A stretch of 64,000 bases of DNA, from NCBI GenBank assembly GCA_014380485.1, contig JACMJU010000019.1, positions 1 to 64,000 of the forward strand, in the 5' to 3' direction. The DNA is from Methyloceanibacter sp. GTDB taxonomy: Bacteria; Pseudomonadota; Alphaproteobacteria; Rhizobiales; Methyloligellaceae. The position numbers were made by a program, and so were the translations under genes. The notes under the pieces are model-generated. The model was not told the DNA's origin and did not search any database. It was given only the letters and a program-made list of their open reading frames with translations. Below are positions 1 to 8,938 of this stretch, piece after piece (positions within the stretch are counted from its first letter, which is position 1; each line of letters opens with the position of its first letter).

Positions 1-1644
1 GATCGGATCGATCGGCGGATTGGTCACTTGCGCGAAATTTTGCTTGAAATAAGTGTGCAGCAGCTTCGGCCGGGACGACAGCGCCGAGAGCGGCGTGTCG
101 GTGCCCATGGAACCGACCGCCTCCTGGCCCGACTCGGCCATCGGCATCATCAGGAATTTGAGGCTTTCCTGCGTGTAGCCGAAGGCCTGCTGGCGGTCGA
201 GCAGGCTGACATTGGTGCGCGGGGCGGGCGGCGGCGTGCCCGGCAGCTCATGCACGCGAATCTGCGTGCGGTCGAGCCATTGCTGATAGGGATGGGCCGA
301 AGACAGCTCGGCCTTGATCTCCTCATCGGAGATGATCCGTCCCTTGTCGAGGTCGATCAGCAGCATCTTGCCGGGTTGGAGCCGCCATTTCTCGACGATG
401 GTCTCCTCGGCGATGGGGAGCACGCCGGTCTCAGACGCCATGATGACGAGGCCGTCCGCGGTCACGAGATAGCGCGCGGGGCGCAACCCGTTGCGGTCGA
501 GCGTGGCCCCGATCTGTCTGCCGTCGGTGAAGGCCATGGCGGCGGGACCGTCCCAGGGTTCCATGAGACAGGCGTGGTATTCGTAGAAGGCGCGGCGTTT
601 GGCATCCATGAGCGGATTGCCGGCCCAGGCCTCGGGGATCAGCATCATCGCCGCGTGCGCCAGGCTGTATCCGCCTTGGACCAGGAACTCGAGCGCATTG
701 TCGAAGCAGGCGGTATCGGACTGACCCTCGTAAGAGATCGGCCAGAGTTTCTCGATGTCTTTGCCGAACAAGGGTGACGACACGCTCGCCTGCCGCGCCG
801 CCATCCAGTTGAGGTTGCCTCTGAGCGTGTTGATCTCGCCGTTATGGGCCACCATGCGGTAGGGATGGGCCAGCTTCCAGGAGGGGAAGGTATTGGTCGA
901 GAAGCGCTGATGCACCAGCGCCAGCGCCGAGGCGAAGAGGGGATCGTGCAGATCGCGGTAATAGGCGCCGAGCTGATAGGCGAGGAACATTCCCTTATAG
1001 ACCAGCGTGCGGCATGAGAGCGACACGGTGTAGAAGCCGATCTCCCGGCCGCCGGTCTCGCCCATGATGGTGTTGGAGATCACCTTGCGCAGGAGGTAGA
1101 GCCTGCGCTCGAAATCGGTCTCATCCGCGATGCCGGGGCCCCGGCCGATGAAAACCTGCCGATGCGCCGGCTCGGTCGCGATCACCGAGGCAGACAGGCA
1201 CGAATTGTCGGAAGGGACGTCGCGCCAACCGAGTAGCGTCAATCCTTCCGCCTCGATCGCGCGGGCGACGACGGACTCGCAATAGATGCGCTGCGCCTGG
1301 TTGCGCGGCATGAACATGTAGCCGACGCCGTAATGGCCGGGCTCGGGGAGCGCGATATCGAGAGGCGCGCAAGCCTGTCGCAAGAAATCGTGCGGGATTT
1401 GCACCAGGATACCCGCGCCGTCGCCCGCCAGCGGGTCGGCCCCGGCGGCGCCGCGATGAGTAAGATTCGTGAGGATCTGCAAACCATCCTCGATGATCTT
1501 GCGGCTCGGGCGTCCCTTGAGATCGGCAACGAAGCCGACCCCGCACGCATCGTGCTCGTGCTTGGGATCATAGAGTCCTTGCGCGGGCGGAGGCGAAGGC
1601 CACGCCTGAGGCGAGGAGGGCAATAACCGGCCACGAAATGCCAT
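1..1644 (-). CDS. gltB: Glutamate synthase [NADPH] large subunit, N-terminal part (runs off the left edge)
   Basis: Reverse-strand translation from ATG at 1644 (or GTG at 1650): MAFRGRLLPSSPQAWPSPPPAQGLYDPKHEHDACGVGFVADLKGRPSRKIIEDGLQIL... HRGAAGADPLAGDGAGILVQIP; class II glutaminase domain. Absent from the ORF track because it is open at the edge. Confidence 0.95.
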   Translation of the reverse strand, partial: MAFRGRLLPSSPQAWPSPPPAQGLYDPKHEHDACGVGFVADLKGRPSRKIIEDGLQILTNLTHRGAAGADPLAGDGAGILVQIPHDFLRQACAPLDIALPEPGHYGVGYMFMPRNQAQRIYCESVVARAIEAEGLTLLGWRDVPSDNSCLSASVIATEPAHRQVFIGRGPGIADETDFERRLYLLRKVISNTIMGETGGREIGFYTVSLSCRTLVYKGMFLAYQLGAYYRDLHDPLFASALALVHQRFSTNTFPSWKLAHPYRMVAHNGEINTLRGNLNWMAARQASVSSPLFGKDIEKLWPISYEGQSDTACFDNALEFLVQGGYSLAHAAMMLIPEAWAGNPLMDAKRRAFYEYHACLMEPWDGPAAMAFTDGRQIGATLDRNGLRPARYLVTADGLVIMASETGVLPIAEETIVEKWRLQPGKMLLIDLDKGRIISDEEIKAELSSAHPYQQWLDRTQIRVHELPGTPPPAPRTNVSLLDRQQAFGYTQESLKFLMMPMAESGQEAVGSMGTDTPLSALSSRPKLLHTYFKQNFAQVTNPPIDPI

Positions 1645-2073
1645 CGTCACTTGAACCTCGGCTACGGCACGCGCCGCCCGCGCACGAAGCGGCTCTGCCA
1701 GCGCTTCACCAGCTAAGAGAATCGACCTGGCTGAAAGCGAAGGCAGGCACCGCGGCGGCTCGCCGCCTCCCGATTGGCCCTGCGGGCGAGGACCAAAGTC
1801 AGCTCTTCGCGGAGTCCCGTGAAGCCTTGCGCCGCAGTCTCCAATACAAAGGTCAGCAAGCCTGTCCTATTCGCCTTCAAAATGACAGATTTCCTAGACG
1901 CACACAAGCGGCATTCAAGGCACGGGACCCGGGCGCCCGATCTCGTTGCGCCCCTTCTGGCGGAGCTGTGATTTGACGTGATCGCGCCCACCCGGGCTTA
2001 CTCGTAAAGGCAACCTAAAGCGCCTGCCAAGAGTTCCGGCGCGCCGCACAATTCAAGCAAGAAGGAGCGTTTC

Positions 2074-2388
2074 ATGAACGATCAAGCGAAGAGTCTGTCC
2101 GGACTGGCCGTTGGCTGCGCCTTCGCCGCGGCACTCGGTCTCGCGGCGACGAGCCAGATCGCCGGCGCCGCCGAGGAGGGCGGCAAAGAGAAATGCTACG
2201 GCGTGGCAAAGGCGGGCGCGAATGACTGCGCCGCCGGACCCGGAACGACCTGCGCCGGAACCTCAAAGATCGACTATCAGGGGAATTCCTGGAAGCTCGT
2301 GCCCAAGGGAACCTGTCTCACCATGGAACTTCCCGACGCGCGGAAAGGAAGCCTCGAGCCGCTCGCTCGCGATGTCCCGCCGGCCTAA
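2074..2388 (+). CDS. DUF2282 small protein, bufferin-type metallophore precursor (BufA1-like)
   Basis: Signal peptide plus [42 protein letters not shown], four Cys in the DUF2282 spacing; followed by DUF692 and DUF2063 genes. Confidence 0.88.
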   Translation: MNDQAKSLSGLAVGCAFAAALGLAATSQIAGAAEEGGKEKCYGVAKAGANDCAAGPGTTCAGTSKIDYQGNSWKLVPKGTCLTMELPDARKGSLEPLARDVPPA

Positions 2389-2487
2389 GGATTTGTGCCT
2401 GCGAGCGCGAGGCACGGCCGTTTCGGCGGCCCGGGCTTCGCCCTCGCTCCTTACAACGATGGCCGGGGCCTCGAACCATGAGCAGCG

Positions 2488-3372
2488 ATGACCGGAGCCC
2501 ATTCCGATAAAGAGAATCGTCCCATCCCGCCCCGCGCCGGCGTCGGGCTGAAGCCCGAGCATTGCCGCGACATCCTCGAAACAGCGCCCGACATCGGCTG
2601 GTTCGAGATCCATGCCGAGAACTACATGGGGGAGGGTGGGCCGCCCCACTATTATCTCAGCGCCATCCGCGAGCGCTACCCCGTTTCCCTGCACGGTGTC
2701 GGTCTCTCGATCGGCGGCAGTGCGCCCCTAGACCGGGAGCATCTTGGCCGCCTCAAGGCGCTCAACGCGCGCTATCGGCCCTCCCTGTTCTCGGAGCATC
2801 TCGCCTGGTCCAGCCATGACAACGTCTATCTCAACGATCTTCTACCGCTGCCCTACACCGAGGAGACGCTGGCGCGGGTGTGCGAGCATATCGACGAGGT
2901 GCAGGAGGCGCTCGGGCGGCGCATGCTGCTCGAGAATCCGTCCACCTATGTAGCCTTCGCCGATGCGGCGATGAGCGAGGTGGAGTTCCTGCGCGAGGTG
3001 GTGCGACGTACCGGCTGCGGGCTTCTGCTCGACGTCAACAATGTGTTCGTCCAGTCCGTCAATCACGGCTTCGACGCGGGCCCCTTCATCGATGATTTCC
3101 CGATCGAGCATGTGGGCGAGGTTCATCTTGGCGGCCATGCGGCCGACAGCGACGACGACGGCGCGACGCTTCTGATCGACGACCATGGGCATGAAGTGAC
3201 CGACGCCGTGTGGGACCTTTACGCCCATGCGCTCGCGCGCTCGGGCCCAAAGCCCACGCTTATCGAGTGGGACAACGACGTGCCGGCGTGGGAGGTCTTG
3301 TTCGCTGAGGCGAAGCGCGCGGATCGGATCATCGCCGACCGCCGGTCAAATCGCATCGCGGCCTGCCCATGA
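2488..3372 (+). CDS. DUF692 multinuclear non-heme iron oxidase (MNIO), BufB-like
   Basis: AGVGLKPEHCRDILE, WFEIHAENYMG, SLHGVGLSIGG, SEHLAW, LLENPSTYV, LLLDVNNVFV, VHLGGHA motifs of DUF692. Confidence 0.92.
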   Translation: MTGAHSDKENRPIPPRAGVGLKPEHCRDILETAPDIGWFEIHAENYMGEGGPPHYYLSAIRERYPVSLHGVGLSIGGSAPLDREHLGRLKALNARYRPSLFSEHLAWSSHDNVYLNDLLPLPYTEETLARVCEHIDEVQEALGRRMLLENPSTYVAFADAAMSEVEFLREVVRRTGCGLLLDVNNVFVQSVNHGFDAGPFIDDFPIEHVGEVHLGGHAADSDDDGATLLIDDHGHEVTDAVWDLYAHALARSGPKPTLIEWDNDVPAWEVLFAEAKRADRIIADRRSNRIAACP

Positions 3373-4142
3373 CCGAGTTTGCCGAGTTGCAGCGAGAGTT
3401 CGCCGGGGCCGTGCTCGATATTGAGGCCGCGGTGCCCGCCGAGGTCAGGCGCGAGTCGGGCGGTGTGCCGTCCCGCCGCTTCGCCGTCTATCGCAACAAT
3501 GTCTATGCCGGTCTGATCGGCGTGCTGGCCGGGCGGTTTCCGGTGGTGGCGCGGCTGGTCGGCAACGAATTCTTCCGCGCCTTGGCCCGCCTCTATATCG
3601 AGCGCGAACCGCCCTCATCAGCGGTTCTCCTCCGCTATGGTGCGAGCTTCCCGACCTTCATCGCGGAATTCGCCCCGGGCGCATCGGTGCCCTATCTCGC
3701 CGATATGGCCGCGCTCGAATGGGCGTGGCACAGCGCCTATCACGCGGCCGATGCCGCGCCGCTCTCACTCCAAGAGCTTGCAAGCGCGGTCGATCACGCC
3801 GCCGGCGCCGTGCTCATTTTGCATCCTTCGCTCGGCATTGTGCGCTCGCCCTATCCGATCGTGTCGATCTATGAACTCAACGCGCAAAGCGGCGCGGTCC
3901 CGCCGACGCAGGTGGCGGGGGCGGAGGATACGATGGTGGCAAGGCCCCGGCTCGAGGTTGAGATGCGCCGTCTGCCGGAGGGCGGTGCCCCGTTCATCCT
4001 CGCGCTGAAAGCGGGGAGGACGATCGGAGAGGCGTCCGCCGGCGCCTTGCAGGAGGCGCCCGGCTTCGACCTTCAGACCAATCTCACAGGGCTGATCGGA
4101 AGCGGCGCGATCGTCGCCCTTCGACCGGGCCCAGGCCGCTAA
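3369..4142 (+). CDS. DUF2063 (BufC-like) putative MNIO partner protein
   Basis: AELQREFAGAVLD... RRFAVYRNNVYAGLIGVLAGRFPVVARLVGNEFF; overlaps the DUF692 stop by 4 bp. Confidence 0.9.
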   Translation: MTEFAELQREFAGAVLDIEAAVPAEVRRESGGVPSRRFAVYRNNVYAGLIGVLAGRFPVVARLVGNEFFRALARLYIEREPPSSAVLLRYGASFPTFIAEFAPGASVPYLADMAALEWAWHSAYHAADAAPLSLQELASAVDHAAGAVLILHPSLGIVRSPYPIVSIYELNAQSGAVPPTQVAGAEDTMVARPRLEVEMRRLPEGGAPFILALKAGRTIGEASAGALQEAPGFDLQTNLTGLIGSGAIVALRPGPGR

Positions 4143-4272
4143 CAGGACGTTGCTCGGCGGCCGCGCATTAAGGCTCGCGCAAGTTGTGGGTGATAGGCTC
4201 AGCCATTGTCCCCAACGCGTGTTTTGCGTGAAGGGGGAAGCAGGTTCCTCTCCCAAGCACCTGCCTAGAGAG

Positions 4273-4304
4273 AAGGGCGCCCCCTCAGACGAGAGAGCGC
4301 CCTT
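4273..4304. terminator. Inverted repeat AAGGGCGC...GCGCCCTT between convergent genes
   Basis: Perfect 8-bp arms between the DUF2063 gene (+) and hsp20 (-); only modest T-richness after the stem. Confidence 0.45.
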
Positions 4305-4339
4305 CTTGTTGATCGTCCGATCTTCGCGTGACGCTGGCG

Positions 4340-4807
4340 TTAGGCCGCCTTGCTGTCGATGACCTTCGGCTTCTCGGCCTCGATCTTGGTGGCGATCGGG
4401 ATGGTACGCGGCTTCATGGCCTCGGGCAGCTCGCGCATGAGGTCGACATGCAGCAAGCCGTTCTCGAGCGCCGCGCCCTTCACCACAACATGATCGGCGA
4501 GCTGGAACCTGCGCTCGAAGCTGCGCGAAGCGATGCCGCGATGAAGGAATGTGGTGTCCTCCTGCTCGGTCCGCTTCTCGCCGCGAATGGCAAGAACATT
4601 CTCCTTCACCTCGATGGAGAGGTCGCGCTCGCCGAAGCCGGCGACGGCCATGCTGATACGATACTCGTTCTCGCCGATGCGCTCGATATTGTAGGGCGGG
4701 TAGCTCGGAGCCTCGCCCTCGAAACTGGTGAGCGTATCGAGCAACGAGCCGAGCCGGTCGAAGCCGATGGTGGAGCGGTAAAGCGGGGTAAGGTCAAAGT
4801 GCCTCAT
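4340..4807 (-). CDS. Small heat shock protein, Hsp20/IbpA family
   Basis: MRHFDLTPLYRSTIGFDRLGSLLDTLTS...YPPYNIERIGENEYRISMAVAGFGERDLSIEVKENVLAIRGEK. Confidence 0.93.
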   Translation of the reverse strand: MRHFDLTPLYRSTIGFDRLGSLLDTLTSFEGEAPSYPPYNIERIGENEYRISMAVAGFGERDLSIEVKENVLAIRGEKRTEQEDTTFLHRGIASRSFERRFQLADHVVVKGAALENGLLHVDLMRELPEAMKPRTIPIATKIEAEKPKVIDSKAA

Positions 4808-4893
4808 GACACATCCTCCTTGAGAAGCGATATGGTGGTGCCCGCTCAAGTCCTTGAGCCGGGCGGATGGCGCGAAGCCATAAAGCCTTCGCC
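4808..4893 (-). promoter_or_regulatory. ROSE-like RNA thermometer in the hsp20 5'UTR (candidate)
   Basis: RNA reads AUCGCUUCUCAAGGAGGAU just before the ATG (4831-4813), matching the ROSE UYGCU...AGGAGGAU arrangement; two further hairpins upstream (GCTCAAG/CTTGAGC at 4844-4859; GGCGAAG/CTTCGCGCC at about 4869-4893). Confidence 0.65.
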
Positions 4894-5112
4894 CCGATCA
4901 CGGATATGGGTGCGGCAAGCGAGCGCTTCAAGAGGTCTAGTGTGCTGAAAATAAAGGAGGAATTACGATATCGGTGGGGCCCCTTCGGCCGCGTCGGCAC
5001 CCGATCGTCGGCCCGCGTGAACGGCGTGGCGAGCCCGGTCGGCGCTGCTATAAGAGGCGCTCGCTTAGGCGCCTTACGGCGGCGCTCGCGCTAAAGGGGC
5101 ACGCTCGCTTCG

Positions 5113-6072
5113 ATGGCTCTCATCGCGACACCCAAGAACCCGATCCCGCTCGGCGCTTCGACCGGGTATATCGAGCCGCGCAAGGGCTTGCGCTTGCGCT
5201 TCGCAAGCTGGCAGTCGGTGCTGCGCGAGCGGCGCGGCACGGTCTGCATCCTTCCCGGCCGCGCCGAGTTCATCGAGAAATATTTCGAGGTCGTGGGTGA
5301 GCTTCGCCGCCGCGGCTTCGCCGTGGCGTTGCTCGATTGGCGCGGGCAGGGGGGGTCGAGCCGGCTCACCAGGAACCCGCTCAAAGGGCATATCAACGAT
5401 TTCGCCGAGTACGAGGAAGACCTCGCTTACTTTATGAAGGCGGTGGTGCTTCCCGATTGTCCGGCGCCCTATTTCGCGCTCGGCAACTCGATGGCCGCCA
5501 TGGTGCTGTTCAGGGCGGCGACCAGACGCGGTTGCTGGTTCACCCGCATGGTCATGACCGCACCCATGGTGCGGATCGAGGGGCTGCCCATGTCGCACCG
5601 GATGTGCGGCCAGTTCGCCGACGGGCTGGCGCTGCTCGGCTTCGGCAAGAGCGCGGTGCCTGGCGACAAGACCAAGTACCGTCACGATCCCCCGTTCGAG
5701 GGCAATCGTCTCACCTCCGACCGCGAGCGCTTCGCTCGCAATCAATCGGTGCTGGAGGCCGCGCCCGAGCTCGCCATCGACGCACCGACCATCGGCTGGC
5801 TGAAAGCTGCGCTTGACACGATCGAAGCGGTCAACAGCGAACGGTTCGCGCCACGCATCAGGGTGCCAGTGCTGATGCTCGTGGCAGGCGACGACCAGAT
5901 CGTGTCGAGCAAAGCGGTGGAGGGCCTCGCCATTCGGCTTAGAGCCGGCTCGCAGATCGTCCTCAGGGGGTCCCGCCACGAAATTATGCAAGAGCGGGAC
6001 AGCATTCGCGAGCAGTTCTGGGCGGCGTTCGACGCCTTCGTTCACGGCGTCGCCATGAGCAAGGCGAGCTAG
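5113..6072 (+). CDS. Alpha/beta hydrolase, lysophospholipase (PldB-like)
   Basis: RGTVCILPGRAEFIEKYFEVVGELRRRGFAVALLDWRGQGGSSR ... ALGNSMAAM ... SRHEIMQERD. Confidence 0.85.
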   Translation: MALIATPKNPIPLGASTGYIEPRKGLRLRFASWQSVLRERRGTVCILPGRAEFIEKYFEVVGELRRRGFAVALLDWRGQGGSSRLTRNPLKGHINDFAEYEEDLAYFMKAVVLPDCPAPYFALGNSMAAMVLFRAATRRGCWFTRMVMTAPMVRIEGLPMSHRMCGQFADGLALLGFGKSAVPGDKTKYRHDPPFEGNRLTSDRERFARNQSVLEAAPELAIDAPTIGWLKAALDTIEAVNSERFAPRIRVPVLMLVAGDDQIVSSKAVEGLAIRLRAGSQIVLRGSRHEIMQERDSIREQFWAAFDAFVHGVAMSKAS

Positions 6073-6177
6073 CGCGTGGACTCACAAGGGCGGTTGGACG
6101 CAAGTTACGAACGACCGAATTCAGTCGGTGAGTACCCCCCAAGACCGCACCCGGGGGACGAGCAGGGCCGCTGGGAC

Positions 6178-7584
6178 CTACAGGGTCACTTCCAGCGTGC
6201 AAGCGAGACCGTCGGGATCGAAATCAAACTGTGCCTGGCCTAACGCCCCCTCCATCGCACCCTGGATAAGCCGCCAGCCAAATCCTCCGCGCTCCGGTGG
6301 TGTAACGCTGGGACCACCGCTCTCCCGCCAAAAGACTGTCGCCTTGTTGGACTGGGCATCGAATTCCCAAAAAATCCTCACGCAACCAACTCCATTCGAC
6401 AAGGCCCCGTATTTCACCGCGTTCGTGGCGAGCTCGTGCAGCGCCATTGCCAACAGTAACGCCCGGTTCGCACTGAGCCAAATTCCATCCGACCCTTCGG
6501 TTACGATGCGCTCGCGGTGTTCTTCGCGGAAAGCCTCTAACGCCCGCGCCACGACGGAGTCGAGTGGGACCCGATCCCAGCTTTCGGCTGTCAGCAGATC
6601 GTGCGCATTGGCGAGAGCGTGCAGGCGCGCGATAAACGCCTGTTTTTCTTCGGCCGGTGCGCTATGCAATGTTTGCGTGGCGAGCGCCTGCACTGTCGCC
6701 AAAGAATTTTTGATGCGATGTTTCATCTCGCCGGCCAAGAGCCTCTCCTGCTCCTGAGCCCGTTTGCGTTCGGAGATGTCGTGGGCAATTTTCGATGCGC
6801 CGACGATCATGCCCCGGGCATCCTTCACCGGCGATACGGTCAGCGAAATGTTGACCAGAGTTCCATCCTTGCGACGGCGGAGAGTATCGTAATGGTCGAC
6901 GCGCTCCCCGCGACGGATGCGCTGAAGAATTTCGGGCTCCTCATCCACGCGGTCCGACGGAATCAGAATCGTGACGGGCTGACCTACAGCCTCCTCGGCC
7001 GAATAGCCGAACAGAAGCTCCGCTCCGGCATTCCAGCTCATGATGATTCCGTTGAGGTCCTTGCTGACAATGGCGTCGTCGGACGACTCCACGATCGATG
7101 CCAGAAGCTGGGCAGCGTTTTCGGCGCGTTTGCGATCGGTGATGTCGACCAGCAAATTCACCGCGCCAATCATCCTGCCCGATGAATCAAAAAGAGGGGT
7201 TGGAAAAGGCATGAACGGCACACGGACGCCATCGGGGCGCTCCGCTATCGCTTCCATGCCGTGGACCGGCCGGCCTTGCTTCACGGCAATCGCCATTGGG
7301 CACTCCCCGAGCTCCATGGCTCTTCCGTCCGGCCAGAAAAGTTTCCACGAACCGCACCACTCGGTGTTGCCCAACTCGGGGCGCCAGCCCCAGAGAGAAG
7401 CGGCCGCTTCGTTGTAATAAGTGATGCACCCTGCGGCGTCGGTCACGTAGACCGCGGCGGGCAATACGTCGAGCAGTTGGCGAAAGAAATCGTCACCTCG
7501 CGCCAGACCCTCACCGGCTTTCACAAGAAAGTCGAGTTGCGGGTGGTCTTGGCCCGTCGGGAGGCTAACGACCGTGTCTGTCAA
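6178..7584 (-). CDS. PAS-PAS sensor histidine kinase of the HWE family
   Basis: Two PAS domains; H-box RLLAGEMKHRIKNSLATVQALATQTL; ALHELATNAVKYGALS. Confidence 0.9.
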   Translation of the reverse strand: MTDTVVSLPTGQDHPQLDFLVKAGEGLARGDDFFRQLLDVLPAAVYVTDAAGCITYYNEAAASLWGWRPELGNTEWCGSWKLFWPDGRAMELGECPMAIAVKQGRPVHGMEAIAERPDGVRVPFMPFPTPLFDSSGRMIGAVNLLVDITDRKRAENAAQLLASIVESSDDAIVSKDLNGIIMSWNAGAELLFGYSAEEAVGQPVTILIPSDRVDEEPEILQRIRRGERVDHYDTLRRRKDGTLVNISLTVSPVKDARGMIVGASKIAHDISERKRAQEQERLLAGEMKHRIKNSLATVQALATQTLHSAPAEEKQAFIARLHALANAHDLLTAESWDRVPLDSVVARALEAFREEHRERIVTEGSDGIWLSANRALLLAMALHELATNAVKYGALSNGVGCVRIFWEFDAQSNKATVFWRESGGPSVTPPERGGFGWRLIQGAMEGALGQAQFDFDPDGLACTLEVTL

Positions 7585-7597
7585 CGAATAGCCCTCC

Positions 7598-7813
7598 TCA
7601 GCGAAAGCGATGCGGCCGGAGTAACGTTATCCCGTCAGGCCGTTCCCAATCAACCTGCACGAAGGGGATCACGCCAGTCTGCAGGCTTTCACAGTGCGGG
7701 CACTCATGGCTCCGCAGTGCCATGCCTTCGAGCGTTCCGTGACGCTCAATTCCAACACACGCGCATTTGGGTCCGCATCTACGACAATGGCAAACCGGTG
7801 TATTGGGGTTCAA
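7598..7813 (-). CDS. Small Cys-rich zinc-finger-like protein (TTG start)
   Basis: CHCRRCGPKCACVGIERHGTLEGMALRSHECPHCESLQTGVIPF; paired CxxC-like motifs in a 71-aa ORF. Confidence 0.5.
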   Translation of the reverse strand: MNPNTPVCHCRRCGPKCACVGIERHGTLEGMALRSHECPHCESLQTGVIPFVQVDWERPDGITLLRPHRFR

Positions 7814-8154
7814 AATGTACGGTTGTGGACATAAATCAATATTCTTTTCGTTTCGTTTATTGTCAAGACGCTCTATTACGACGTACTTTTACTTCTTTCG
7901 GCTAAGTGACATCTTGAGTATATTGCGACTTTAGAGCCGTAGGCAGTGCCCCCAAACGCAAGGTCGAACGCGACTAAGCGGACACCGCAGCTGGTCGCCC
8001 GATTAAGGGCCCAATGGGTCCGTGCGGGGGGCAGCGCACGCCTTTCCCCAGCGCTTGGCGCAGGTCTCGCGTCCATCCAAAATTCGTGCCCGGCCGCTTG
8101 GTCTCGGTCGGGCCCCTCAGCCCGAGTGGGGGCGTGAGGGGCAGCCTTCCGGGC

Positions 8155-8784
8155 TCAGCGGCGCGACGATTTCTTCTTTTTTGTGGGCCGCTTTTTGATG
8201 GGACTAGTCTTGCGTCTCACGGTGGAGCTTGACGCGGCCGCGCGGCGTGCGGGCGCCCGCGAAGCCGTCCGTCCGGTTGCGCGCCGATTGACACCACCTT
8301 CAGCCATACTACTCAGCTTCTTGTCGGCAGCCTTCTCCTCTTTGAGGTTGGCGTTGAGTAGTCTCACGATGCCGTCATGGCCGAGTTCTTGTGCCCAGGC
8401 AATCAGCGTGCCGTAACGGGAGATCTCGTAGTGCTCTACCGCTTGCGCGCTGCCGATAATCGCGGCGTCGAGCACCTTCTTGTCGTCGACTTCGCCGGCG
8501 ACCTCATCAGCCTCTTTGATTAAGCCATCGATGGCCGGGCAATCGACGCCTTTCGGCGTCCGGCCGAGCTTCTCAAACACCTGCTCGAGGCGCGTGACTT
8601 GGATCTCGGTCTCGCGCAAATGGTTGCGCAAACCTGCTCCAAGCTCGCGACTCGTCGCTCTATCGATCAATTTCGGCAGAGCCTTAACGATTTGATTCTC
8701 GGCGTAATAGACATCCTGCAGGGTGTGCAGGAAGAGGTCGTCCATCGATTTGATGTCTTTGCTGAACAGCCCCATGGGTTGCAT
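8155..8784 (-). CDS. YciE/YciF-family ferritin-like protein (DUF892) with Lys/Arg-rich C-terminal tail
   Basis: MDDLFLHTLQDVYYAENQIVKALPKLIDRA ... AVEHYEISRYGTLIAWAQELG; tail RRATGRTASRAPARRAAASSSTVRRKTSPIKKRPTKKKKSSRR. Confidence 0.88.
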   Translation of the reverse strand: MQPMGLFSKDIKSMDDLFLHTLQDVYYAENQIVKALPKLIDRATSRELGAGLRNHLRETEIQVTRLEQVFEKLGRTPKGVDCPAIDGLIKEADEVAGEVDDKKVLDAAIIGSAQAVEHYEISRYGTLIAWAQELGHDGIVRLLNANLKEEKAADKKLSSMAEGGVNRRATGRTASRAPARRAAASSSTVRRKTSPIKKRPTKKKKSSRR

Positions 8785-8938
8785 CCTTCCTGATCGGTTG
8801 AGAACGAACGTGGCGCCGCAGGGTTATTGGCGTTGCGGTGCTTAACTCCTTAAGCGCGCAAGGAGGGCACAGGTTCCCGCAGGCGAGATTTGCCTGGCGA
8901 GGCAACCAAGAAACGCGCGGCGGGACTGGGGCTCCGCC

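Noticed and set aside
1713-1991. Small ORFs on both strands between gltB and the bufferin operon
   Set aside because: Overlapping ORFs in several frames with no recognisable motif; no evidence for coding.
7623-7646. EcfG-like promoter GGAAC-N15-CGTT upstream of the HWE kinase (minus strand)
   Set aside because: The spacer is shorter than the usual 16-17 nt, and the match could be chance in this composition.
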